This document shows, piece after piece, positions 9,101 to 12,041 of a stretch of DNA of 12,041 nucleotides. The stretch covers positions 1 through 12,041 of the forward strand of contig JBEVLT010000013.1 in NCBI GenBank assembly GCA_040509055.1. The letters run 5' to 3'. Each line of letters begins with the position of its first letter. Positions within the stretch are counted from its first letter, which is position 1. The notes beneath the pieces are model-generated. The model did not search any database. It was not told the origin of the DNA and saw only the letters and a list, made by a program, of their open reading frames with translations. Both the position numbers and the translations under genes were made by a program. The stretch is from JAJKIP01 sp040509055. GTDB taxonomy: Bacteria > Bacteroidota > Bacteroidia > Chitinophagales > Chitinophagaceae.

Positions 9101-11978
9101 GTGTAGAAACTTCTGTGCCCTGGTTGTTTTTCCAGCTGTATGTATAGTTTCCGTTGCCGCCGCTGATCCCTAATACAACACTGCCTGTGGCAAGGCCGTT
9201 ACAGGCCACGTCCAGGTGTGTGATCTCACGGGCGCTCAGCTTACAGCCGTTGCTCATTTTTACCGACGCGTTCGCCGTGCAGCCGTGCGCGTCTGTTACT
9301 GCTACGCTGTAGGTTTGGCCGTCCAGTAAATTGTCCGGGTTCTGCTGGCTGATGCCGTTTGACCATACGTAGGTATACGGTTCGGTACCCCCGCTGACAG
9401 TCAGGTTCGCGCTGCCGCGCACTGTTCCCTGTACCGCTGAGGCTGTTAAAATGCCGGGCTCAATAATCGTGATGCTGCCGCCCGAGGTAATTGTGGATAT
9501 ACATTGATTGGCATCGGTGACTGTAACGGTATAAGTTCCTGCGGCCAGGTTATTCAGGTCTTCGGATGTTGAGCTGAAACCTGAAGGGCCGCTCCACTGG
9601 ATCACATACGGGAATGTGCCACCGTGGATGGTCATATCTGTTTTCCCGTCTCCTTTACCATTGCAGCTGATGTCCTGTTTGACAAGCGTCACTTCAAGTG
9701 CACCAGCACCTCCTACTCCTGTCGTCTTGCTTACGCTGCAATTATTTGCATCGGTTACCGTTACCGTATAGCTTCCGGTGGCAAGGTTTCCAACATCAGC
9801 GGTGGTGCCTACCTGCTGGCCGGATGAATTTTTCCAGCTGTATGCTAAAGGGGCTGCTCCTCCTGTTACCTGCGAATGCACGCTGCCGTTCGCTGAACCG
9901 AAACATTTCTCGCCGCTACCCGATACTTCTACGGTAAATACACGTTCTTTTATTTCTGCAAACACGCCCTGACGGCAGCCATTGGATGGATCGGTAACTT
10001 CTATTTTATAAACGCCTGCTGCGGCATTGCTTAAATCCTTGCTTGTGGAAACAGCTGTCCCGGACTGGCTCCAGCTGTATGTATACGTACCGCTGCCGCC
10101 TGTAACAGTAAGTACCGCGCTGCCGCTCGCTGTGCCCGGGCAGACCGCATCTGTAACCTGGGTGTTCAGTACAAGGCCGCAGCCCGATGTAACGGTTGCT
10201 GTTTTGGTGACCGTGCAGCCTCTGCTGTCTGTAACGGTAACGGTATAAGCACCCGCGGCAAGGCCGGTGAGCTCTGCTGTTGTACCAACTTCTATACCTG
10301 CACTGGTTTTCCAGCTGTAGCTGTATGGAAGTGTGCCCCCGCTTACTGAAACCTGCACCGAACCGGTACCGGCCGCAGTGGCTGTACCGCTGAGCACTGC
10401 CGGGTTGCTGATGGTCGCTGATTGTGTTTTTACGCAGCCATTGGCATCGGTGACCGTTGCTGTATAGGTACCGCCTGCTGTTAAACCTGTCAGGTTCAAT
10501 GCATGGCTGCTCAGTGCGCCTGCAGGGCCTGTCCAGTTTACCGTATACGGTTCTTTACCCCCGCCGGCCGTGATGCTTACGCTGCCATCACCTGCGCCGT
10601 TGCAGCTGATGTTGTTCGGTGTGCCGCTTAGTGTTAATGTATTATCGGTAATAACAACCGGATCCGAGATCGCGCTGCAGCCGCCGCTTGTGACTGTTAC
10701 GCTGTAGCTGCCTGCTGTTGTGACCGAAATGCTTTTTGTCGTCTGGTTTCCCGGTGACCACAGGTACGTGCCTGTCCCCTGATCCGATGTAAGGGTAGCT
10801 GCGCCTGTACACACACTCGTTTTGGATGCGGTTACTGTTTTTACAGGCAGCGGCGTCACGCTCAGTTTCAGTACCGGTGTCTGTTCCTGCAACCCGCAGC
10901 TGTTACGCTTAAACGCTACGCTGTAGTCGCCCGCAAGCGTTGCTGTATACGTATTATCTGTCGCTCCGCTTATATCAACAGTATTCTTTTTCCACTGGTA
11001 GCTCGTATAACCGGCAGGCATGCTCAATACTTTATTGCTGCCTTCGCAGATCACACCCGTATTGGCGCCTGATGATGTGATTGATACGGGATCTAAACTG
11101 AAGCTTCCTGCCTCAATCAGTACGCCCGAATCAAACTTGCCGTCATACGCATCGGCTATCACAATACGGATCGTGTATGTACTGCACGGAACTACCGTCA
11201 GCTCTGCTGTCAGTACTTTCGTATAACCGTCGTACTGCACAGTGCTCTGCATACCTGATGTTAATGATGATGCATTGAATGCGCCTGTAATTATTGGCTG
11301 CTGGCAATTGGCAATCGTACCTTCTGAACCCGGTGTACCGTTATTTACCCGGTTAATCGAGACCGGATAATACTGGTTGGAGGATGGATCCTTTACCTGG
11401 GCAATATTCTGCACGCCACTTATACCCGGGCCTGAAACAAAAAAACCAAAACCGTCATTTACTGTACTGCAAACAAACTTGCCGTATTCTTCAGACGCAA
11501 ATACATAATTGAATTTTACTTTATTGCCCGTTGCCGTAAACTGAAACTGAAGAACCGCTGCATCATACGTATTCGTGTTCAGGATGCTGCTCAACGTCGC
11601 ATCTCCAGAACCGCCGAAAGAGGTCCCTTCGCTGCTCGAAATATCATTGGGGCCGCCTGCATCCGAAATCTTACCCGTGCTCAAAATGATCCCTTTGCTC
11701 AGGCCGATGGTACCGGTCGTAGAGCCCACAAACGTACCGATCGCTTCAACACGCCCCGAATACTGAACTCCTGTGATCGTAACCCCGCTCGTCGGTGTTA
11801 CCAATGCACCTGCAACTGCATCCAGGTTCACCTGTGACAAAGCCGGCAAACCCGTAAACGTCGTCTGAGAATACGAACTCAGCGAAAAAATCAGAAAAGA
11901 AAAAAACATTCCGCAGGATATACTCATGCTACGTAAAGAACATGCTGTTCTTTTTGCAAAAGGTTCCTTGTTCATCAT
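78..11978 (-). CDS. Giant secreted surface protein: choice-of-anchor L, SprB repeats, Ycf48-like propellers and RHS shell
   Basis: This is a single open frame of 3,966 codons. Domains in order: signal peptide (1-37), choice-of-anchor L (38-295), two Ig-like modules (296 to about 445), SprB-type array with embedded Ig-like and beta-helix blocks (about 450-2210), RHS shell part A (about 2217-2356), propeller-like block (2357-3264), RHS shell part B with core (3265-3942), then 24 out-of-frame residues. The protein is probably exported to the cell surface as a large adhesin or polymorphic-toxin carrier; in this phylum SprB-type proteins use the type IX system, but no C-terminal sorting domain is visible. 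Three in-frame starts precede the signal peptide: TTG 11999, ATG 11996 and paired ATGs at 11978/11975. I chose 11978 because it follows an A-rich tract and gives a signal peptide of normal length; no Shine-Dalgarno is expected or seen. The C-terminus is frameshifted relative to its family, so the gene may be a pseudogene. Frame and families are secure; function is inferred. Confidence 0.93.
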   Translation of the reverse strand: MMNKEPFAKRTACSLRSMSISCGMFFSFLIFSLSSYSQTTFTGLPALSQVNLDAVAGALVTPTSGVTITGVQYSGRVEAIGTFVGSTTGTIGLSKGIILSTGKISDAGGPNDISSSEGTSFGGSGDATLSSILNTNTYDAAVLQFQFTATGNKVKFNYVFASEEYGKFVCSTVNDGFGFFVSGPGISGVQNIAQVKDPSSNQYYPVSINRVNNGTPGSEGTIANCQQPIITGAFNASSLTSGMQSTVQYDGYTKVLTAELTVVPCSTYTIRIVIADAYDGKFDSGVLIEAGSFSLDPVSITSSGANTGVICEGSNKVLSMPAGYTSYQWKKNTVDISGATDNTYTATLAGDYSVAFKRNSCGLQEQTPVLKLSVTPLPVKTVTASKTSVCTGAATLTSDQGTGTYLWSPGNQTTKSISVTTAGSYSVTVTSGGCSAISDPVVITDNTLTLSGTPNNISCNGAGDGSVSITAGGGKEPYTVNWTGPAGALSSHALNLTGLTAGGTYTATVTDANGCVKTQSATISNPAVLSGTATAAGTGSVQVSVSGGTLPYSYSWKTSAGIEVGTTAELTGLAAGAYTVTVTDSRGCTVTKTATVTSGCGLVLNTQVTDAVCPGTASGSAVLTVTGGSGTYTYSWSQSGTAVSTSKDLSNAAAGVYKIEVTDPSNGCRQGVFAEIKERVFTVEVSGSGEKCFGSANGSVHSQVTGGAAPLAYSWKNSSGQQVGTTADVGNLATGSYTVTVTDANNCSVSKTTGVGGAGALEVTLVKQDISCNGKGDGKTDMTIHGGTFPYVIQWSGPSGFSSTSEDLNNLAAGTYTVTVTDANQCISTITSGGSITIIEPGILTASAVQGTVRGSANLTVSGGTEPYTYVWSNGISQQNPDNLLDGQTYSVAVTDAHGCTANASVKMSNGCKLSAREITHLDVACNGLATGSVVLGISGGNGNYTYSWKNNQGTEVSTLGNPATLTAGSYIVTITDPADGCHITYQTTISQPSALVLTSSKTDISCHGLTDGSVTATFSGGSTPYQGYSWKKNGTAFSTSQNLTGLGSGSYEFTVTDAKGCNAVSTQTIIDPAVLQATAQATAAQCFQGNSGQIALTVTGGWQAYTYTWTAASSYVSNYSSAEGSISNLYAGSYHVVVKDARNCQTSADAVITEPSSGVTVSIQSQINATCYGGNDGSVQINVTGGTGPYTYVWKQFGNALASNSTIKNQSGLKAGVYTVTATDSKGCSKDQSVTITEPSGPVITYTDNLSFCEGLSAQLHATTGYTTYQWLLNGTAIATGGTTANYTATLAGKYTVRVTRSNSSCIETSKEVYITVNPKPTVTIQIEGNRTEFCEGSSLTLNSSFQGTAYSWKKNGTEINTASSITVTESGTYTLTTKTRLCDNITAQVNVTKYPNFTLTASSTPAGCPGAATGSVTATATGAQAPVNYDWAHLAPSSDPAALSNVAAGSYSVLATDRVGCMRTGIVQVAEPTLTVQPTLTQINCSGGNTGKIALQVSYTPVNGTGTGTANCYSGSGPGIDCTGGFNITGSNWVDISGKPKITIAAGQTFSGGFNSLTAGQTLVICGTYNAASINLSGGTVIILGSLQSSGSVNLGNNVLIKNYGTMTVTDINSAAGCSLENYGSLTVTGNINNPISLSNYAQMTVSNTLGMNGSSSLVNNCTLQVNGDMNVNSAVTNNGSITVTKKLTINGGGSYTAGAGSVTQAKDFTFNSGSIAAPSASAVQIKVSGVSTIYSNAITGKLDICDANGIETLTVSLPASVTTNCSASGGGTVSCATTWSNNATGNTISTLTAGSYTATIKCGGCTNTYTYQITQPDAISITTQSLPISCFGQSNGSIQASVTGGTAPYSYSWSNGASSASLSNLNAGSYTLTVTDAKSCSKSGSPVVLAAPAELIATVTSQAASCKGNSDGTATAQVTGGTAPYTYVWSANNQTGSTATGLSKGIATVTVTDNRGCSVQGHTSVSELDKSCNNCPGFSATVRGVNTSCITGTDGSVYVTVNGGRAPYTFQWQNQSTTGGSSLSGLSAGSYTVTVRDQDNCIYSGSAAVSAGTAICPVKCNLVVSLHAVSPNCPAGTGSIQSTVTGGSGSYVYKWNDNTDNNQPANLSSLKAGTYSLQVRDGQISNCTFTSTVQITIPGALDVFASANQICPGQILTLTSSYPSGNSWSTGAATRSIDVTAAGSYTLTVAGSNGCAAQSKTIDIAAGDCSKSPNPICGAEAGKTIVIENTCQSDQISIATDNAAYSYEQYLDAVKKDFQERYIAKCLNAYENFTLDYQDKEHHRTLYYYDQAGNLVRTIPPEGVNLITSDKLGTVKQDRANNVRTVFTDHGYATTYTYNSLNQLVAQNMPDHNTMAISDKQQSSTGLPAGLDVTGTQFTGNGNGFLTANDPVTGNGQIYFTKDAGRTWQPLGAIGTMTLNDVQLIGTTAYAIGNEGTLLKSTDGGASWIVRPVGTTAALKWMNFGSAAAGIIYQNDGTALATTNGGDTWSAVTGSNTLASLVSGAGLTLTDIYFNSATEAYATLNNTAAGSGYIAKSSDGGVSWFAETGLRSVDLNAVHMLSAGTGYAAGVDGTLLKTTNSGTGWQQIPTGQTAAFDWIRFRTDNANEGVALQGTSLVSTLDGGKTWAGVAGNIKALEIAADNTGYYVQQNNTLFYTGNGGFSWTLKVLPASLNLTAVGHSGQNAYVGTANGELWASANVNNLTSWKRIATASIPNIATTNIKTIHVRSQSSITVELADGSLYTSTNADQFNAGNSTATWTASAGLSSGVKTISYTTADKGYALTTGNTIFTTTNGGESWSAVTTLAANTAAVSGTDDTHLVGVGANGTIYSQGGSTAFTDNSTKITAVALSGVAAAGTTATAVGTDGRVYSTGGSGWKQQLTANRAQLSDVAQGGTGAVAVGTGGTILYSTTGNSWTPSAAGATENIRTVSLSGTDYYAAADNGILLKSATGGSSWIPVTSGTAANLKALAFGSTGTTGIGVGSMGTIIRTTTGTSWAPVANTESKQLYASVMVDNTTGFAVGRNGVVIKTTTGGDTWSNLNAGTNKNLRAVDFSDLTHGIVAGDNGTLKRTENGGLDNFNKAVSISANNITFTDVQLVNANLAFAVGYTGSNAGVVYQSNNGGQSWTLVPLTITNKLNAVYFVDASMGFVVGDNGTVYKATQTTGTTYTWAKITDTDFDGKTVSDVHFVDYKTGYVIGDNGLILKTTEGGLTNTWGSENLLATTNDLKNITVKDRTDLVFSGTGSNVTNVHDETDLYSGKFWYDELGRLIISQNAKQYNYSPKGYSYTLYDPLGRIMEVGEVTTSTSVTSYTSNNNSNQIKTEDMLSWLASGTKREITRTFYDVVKYPVAGFTQERLRNRVSSVSYQKTEGAVYDHATHYSYDIHGNVKSLIQDMPALASLATPQQYKRIDYDYDLVSGNVNQVIYQANKPDQFMHRYAYDADNRITQVETSSDGVLWDKDAKYFYYDHGPLARTETGDLKVQGMDYAYTLQGWIKGVNSNTLATTTDIGSDGLTGSLNAKVGSDAFGYSINYFVNDYKAIATLAPANNFIAGTTNLTTLLGSGNDGKSLYNGNITSMVTTIIDPDNIATPLPQLTTYKYDQLNRITKLDAYRNINLATNSWTSAATDNAYQERYSYDANGNIKTLARNGNLATSLEMDRFEYHYEGPAVDVSFRKKNNRLSWVTDNGSATGAYTTDLESQGTKNYSYDEIGNLTKDNQEEIAEIKWNVYGKVSEVIRTEASNKPNLEFRYDAAGNRIMKIVKPKNSLANPAGWTKTYYVRDAGGNVMSTYEEVPTINTGHYSLAEQHIYGSSRAGIRSIQKDLVSLDIPTPNTYARILGEKRYEAGNHLGNVLAVFSDRRKGVDFSKPNLLQSSDYYAFGMAMPGRTLGNTSNGYRYGFNGKEHEEDIANGGYDFGARLYNSRTGRWLAVDPSTSDTQMRLRIWQWVVIQFILLILVEVF
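151..155 (-). other. Frameshift point in the RHS core
   Basis: In the main frame codon GAT (155-153, Asp) is followed by ACC. Adding one T after this GAT would give GAT TAC CCA and restore DP-x4-YPNASPY, the family pattern. The break is therefore a one-base loss, equivalent to a -1 shift, at or within a few bases of 151-155. No X-XXY-YYZ slippery heptamer is present at the site, which argues against programmed recoding. Confidence 0.78.
153..2186 (-). other. RHS shell, part B, with hyperconserved RHS core
   Basis: The shell resumes at KFWYDELGRLIISQNAKQ and carries many YD repeats, such as YTLYDPLGRIMEVG, HYSYDIHGNVKSL, YAYDADNRITQVE, YKYDQLNRITKLD, YSYDANGNIKTLA, YSYDEIGNLTKDN and FRYDAAGNRIMKI. 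It ends in the core region: GNHLGNVLAVFSDR, SSDYYAFGMAMPGR, YRYGFNGKEHEED, GYDFGARLYNSRTGRW and LAVDP. These are the standard landmarks of the Bacteroidota RHS core that precedes a variable toxin. The core is intact to residue 3942, where the frame breaks before the YPN motif. Confidence 0.88.
2187..4910 (-). repeat. Ycf48/BNR-like beta-propeller repeat block (about 20 blades, residues 2357-3264)
   Basis: This block is built of units of about 45 residues with the Ycf48/BNR pattern: aVGxxGTIxxTTxGGxxW. I count about 20 closing motifs, in order beginning DAGRTW, DGGASW, NGGDTW, DGGVSW, NSGTGW, DGGKTW and NGGFSW, passing through degenerate forms (NLTSW, STATW, GGSTAF), then NGGESW, TGGSGW, TTGNSW, TGGSSW, TTGTSW, TGGDTW, NGGQSW, and ending EGGLTNTW. 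Twenty or 21 blades would fit three seven-bladed propellers. No sialidase active-site set (Arg triad, Tyr/Glu) is evident, so binding rather than catalysis is likelier. There is no cysteine in the block. It lies between two YD segments of the RHS shell. Confidence 0.85.
4911..5330 (-). other. RHS shell, part A (N-terminal YD segment)
   Basis: After a cysteine-containing linker this segment reads YEQYLDAVKKDF, CLNAYENFTLDYQDKEHH, TLYYYDQAGNLVRT and IPPEGV, then TTYTYNSLNQLVAQNMPD. This is the well-known opening of Bacteroidota RHS-family proteins, whose YD repeats build a hollow shell around a C-terminal toxin. In relatives the LNQLV...PD stretch is followed almost directly by KFWYDxLGRLVxSQNAKQ. 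Here that continuation appears only after 908 further residues, at 2186. The Cys codon at 5172-5174 is the last cysteine in this reading frame. Confidence 0.85.
5345..5549 (-). other. Short Ig-like module closing the adhesive stalk
   Basis: The module reads ICPGQILTLTSSYPSG, then NSWSTGAATRSIDV, then TAAGSYTLTVAGSNGC and ends IDIAAGDC. It resembles the short second Ig-like module near 10700 (YLWSPGNQTTKSISV, then AGSYSVTV). It is the last beta-sandwich before the RHS shell. Confidence 0.6.
5550..7789 (-). repeat. SprB-type repeat array, second block (repeats 11-16), one repeat interrupted
   Basis: Repeat 11 (about 7789-7556) has CPGAATGSV and LSNVAAGSYSVLATD. Repeat 12 is split: its first half, INCSGGNTGKIALQV, lies at 7555-7476, and its second half, TTWSNNATG followed by LTAGSYTATI and ITQP, lies at about 6644-6521. 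A foreign block sits between the halves. Repeats 13-16 follow at about 6520-6294, 6293-6050, 6048-5795 and 5788-5550, with clear GGTAPYSYSW and GGTAPYTYVW cores in 13 and 14. Repeats 14 and 15 end in extra cysteine pairs (CNNC and CPVKC), which may add a second disulfide. Confidence 0.85.
6645..7475 (-). other. Beta-helix-like block of about 277 residues inserted in SprB repeat 12
   Basis: Between the two halves of repeat 12 lies a segment rich in Asn, Gly, Ser, Thr and Val with no SprB signature. Its centre (about 7166-6880) repeats a short unit every 18-20 residues: NYGTMTV, NYGSLTV, NYAQMTV, NNCTLQV, NNGSITV. Stacked Asn at the same point of each coil is the mark of a parallel beta-helix (beta-solenoid). 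It opens with a cysteine-containing loop (NCYSGSGPGIDC) and closes with another (TTNCSASGGGTVSC). Such folds often bind polysaccharide, but no catalytic residues can be assigned, so a carbohydrate role is only a guess. Confidence 0.65.
7790..8251 (-). other. Pair of Ig-like modules inside the SprB array
   Basis: Two modules break the SprB pattern here. The first runs FCEGLSAQL...TTYQWLLNG...ATLAGKYTVRVT...SCIET; the second runs FCEGSSLTL...AYSWKKNGTEI...TESGTYTLTT...LCDN. Each has the two cysteines and central Trp of an Ig-like fold, and they share the FCEG opening and W-x-x-NG turn with each other and with the module at about 11000. They are probably spacers dividing the stalk into segments. 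The exact fold family is not certain. Confidence 0.7.
8252..10625 (-). repeat. SprB-type repeat array, first block (repeats 1-10)
   Basis: Ten consecutive modules of roughly 70-85 residues follow the SprB pattern: xxCxGxxDGS, GGtxPYtYxW, then LxxLxAGxYtVtVTDaxGC and a closing ITEP or ISNP type strand. Approximate boundaries in reading order are 10625-10399, 10398-10180, 10178-9945, 9944-9705, 9704-9453, 9452-9243, 9242-8997, 8996-8759, 8758-8505 and 8504-8252. SprB itself is the mobile gliding adhesin of Flavobacterium, and such arrays are thought to form long extracellular filaments. Most repeats hold two cysteines, one in the first strand and one in the DxxGC loop. Repeats 2 and 6 are shorter and lack the first cysteine. 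The repeats are diverged from one another, so this is an old expansion rather than a recent tandem copy. Confidence 0.88.
10640..11094 (-). other. Two Ig-like modules (residues about 296-445)
   Basis: The first module has the pattern CEG...YTSYQWKKN...GATDNTYTATLAGDYSV, ending in a conserved second cysteine, a typical bacterial Ig-like fold with one disulfide and a central Trp. The second is shorter and reads CTGAATLTS...YLWSPGNQTT...TAGSYSVTVTSGGC. Both probably act as rigid spacers between the anchor-L domain and the SprB array. They are recognised from motif layout only. Confidence 0.7.
11095..11867 (-). other. Choice-of-anchor L domain (residues 38-295)
   Basis: The hallmark motifs of this surface domain are present in order: the start with repeated small and hydrophobic residues up to LSKGIILSTG, then AAVLQFQF, then FNYVFASEEY, then NDGFGFFVSGP, then a TYTIRIVIADAYDGKFDSG stretch ending in EAGSFSL. 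The family is a beta-rich module at the N-terminus of bacterial surface proteins that use various C-terminal anchors. Its ligand is unknown. In Bacteroidota it is often followed by Ig-like or SprB repeats, as here. Boundaries are approximate to about ten residues. Confidence 0.88.
11868..11978 (-). other. Sec signal peptide (residues 1-37)
   Basis: The N-terminus has a basic region with Lys and Arg residues (NKEPFAKR, SLR), then a hydrophobic core rich in Phe, Ile and Leu (MFFSFLIFSL), then a short polar end SSYS followed by Gln. Cleavage is expected before that Gln (codon 11867-11865), a common pattern in Bacteroidota exported proteins. No lipobox cysteine follows the hydrophobic core, so a lipoprotein is unlikely. 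The exact cleavage residue is a reading by eye. Confidence 0.85.
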
Positions 11979-12041
11979 ATATTTTTGCTTAATCATCAAT
12001 CAAATGAATTAAATAAGTGCGTTGTGTTTTTTTAGTTCTGC
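11979..12041 (-). promoter_or_regulatory. AT-rich upstream leader, no clear promoter
   Basis: The bases upstream of the chosen start are AT-rich (12 G+C in the last 41 bases) and contain alternative starts at 11999 (TTG) and 11996 (ATG). A TTTG at 12001-12004 resembles half of the Bacteroidota -7 element, but the upstream TA is imperfect and no -33 partner is visible. The true promoter probably lies beyond the right edge. Confidence 0.3.

Noticed and set aside
8252..10625. CRISPR array or DNA-level tandem repeat as an explanation of the periodic signal
   Set aside because: The period is 210-255 bases, the units are diverged at DNA level, and similarity is at the protein level in one continuous frame.
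12001..12008. Bacteroidota -7 type promoter element next to TTTG
   Set aside because: The TA half is imperfect, no -33 element is found at the right distance, and it lies almost on top of alternative start codons.

Overview
The window holds one enormous minus-strand gene that fills almost all of it (about 3,966 codons, stop at 78-80, start near 11978). There is no room for another gene apart from the gene's own out-of-frame 3' continuation, which runs off the left edge. The protein families point to the phylum Bacteroidota, probably a Cytophaga-like gliding or surface-active bacterium: a Sec signal peptide, a choice-of-anchor L domain, a long array of SprB-type repeats, and the RHS/YD shell typical of that phylum with its 'PPEGV' and 'ISQNAKQ' signatures. 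The species cannot be fixed from this window. Sampled DNA is about 30% GC at both ends and roughly 52-63% in the body of the gene. Residues below are numbered from the ATG at 11978.

Layout in reading direction (right to left): signal peptide (11978-11868); choice-of-anchor L domain (11867-11095); two Ig-like modules (11094 to about 10640); ten SprB-type repeats (about 10625-8252); two more Ig-like modules (8251 to about 7790); an eleventh SprB repeat; a twelfth split in two by a foreign beta-helix-like block of about 277 residues (7475-6645); four more SprB repeats to about 5550; one Ig-like module (5549-5345); the first part of a Bacteroidota RHS shell (about 5330-4911); a block of about 908 residues with roughly 20 Ycf48/BNR-like propeller repeats (4910-2187); the second part of the RHS shell, including its conserved core (2186-153).

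At 151-155 the RHS core breaks. The annotated frame runs only 24 unrelated residues further to a stop at 78-80. The -1 frame, from base 153 to base 1, carries the expected rest of the core (YPNASPY..., ...FTDPSGG) and then the first residues of what should be a C-terminal toxin or effector domain. One missing base explains this. Either the gene has been disarmed by a frameshift, or the base is a sequence error, or an unusual recoding event joins the two frames.

My reading is of an exported giant surface protein: a cysteine-stapled adhesive stalk of SprB and Ig modules, carrying an RHS cage meant to hold a polymorphic toxin. Two domain insertions (a beta-helix in a SprB repeat and a propeller array in the RHS shell) make it unusual. 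The toxin, any immunity gene and any C-terminal secretion signal lie to the left of base 1 and cannot be seen here.
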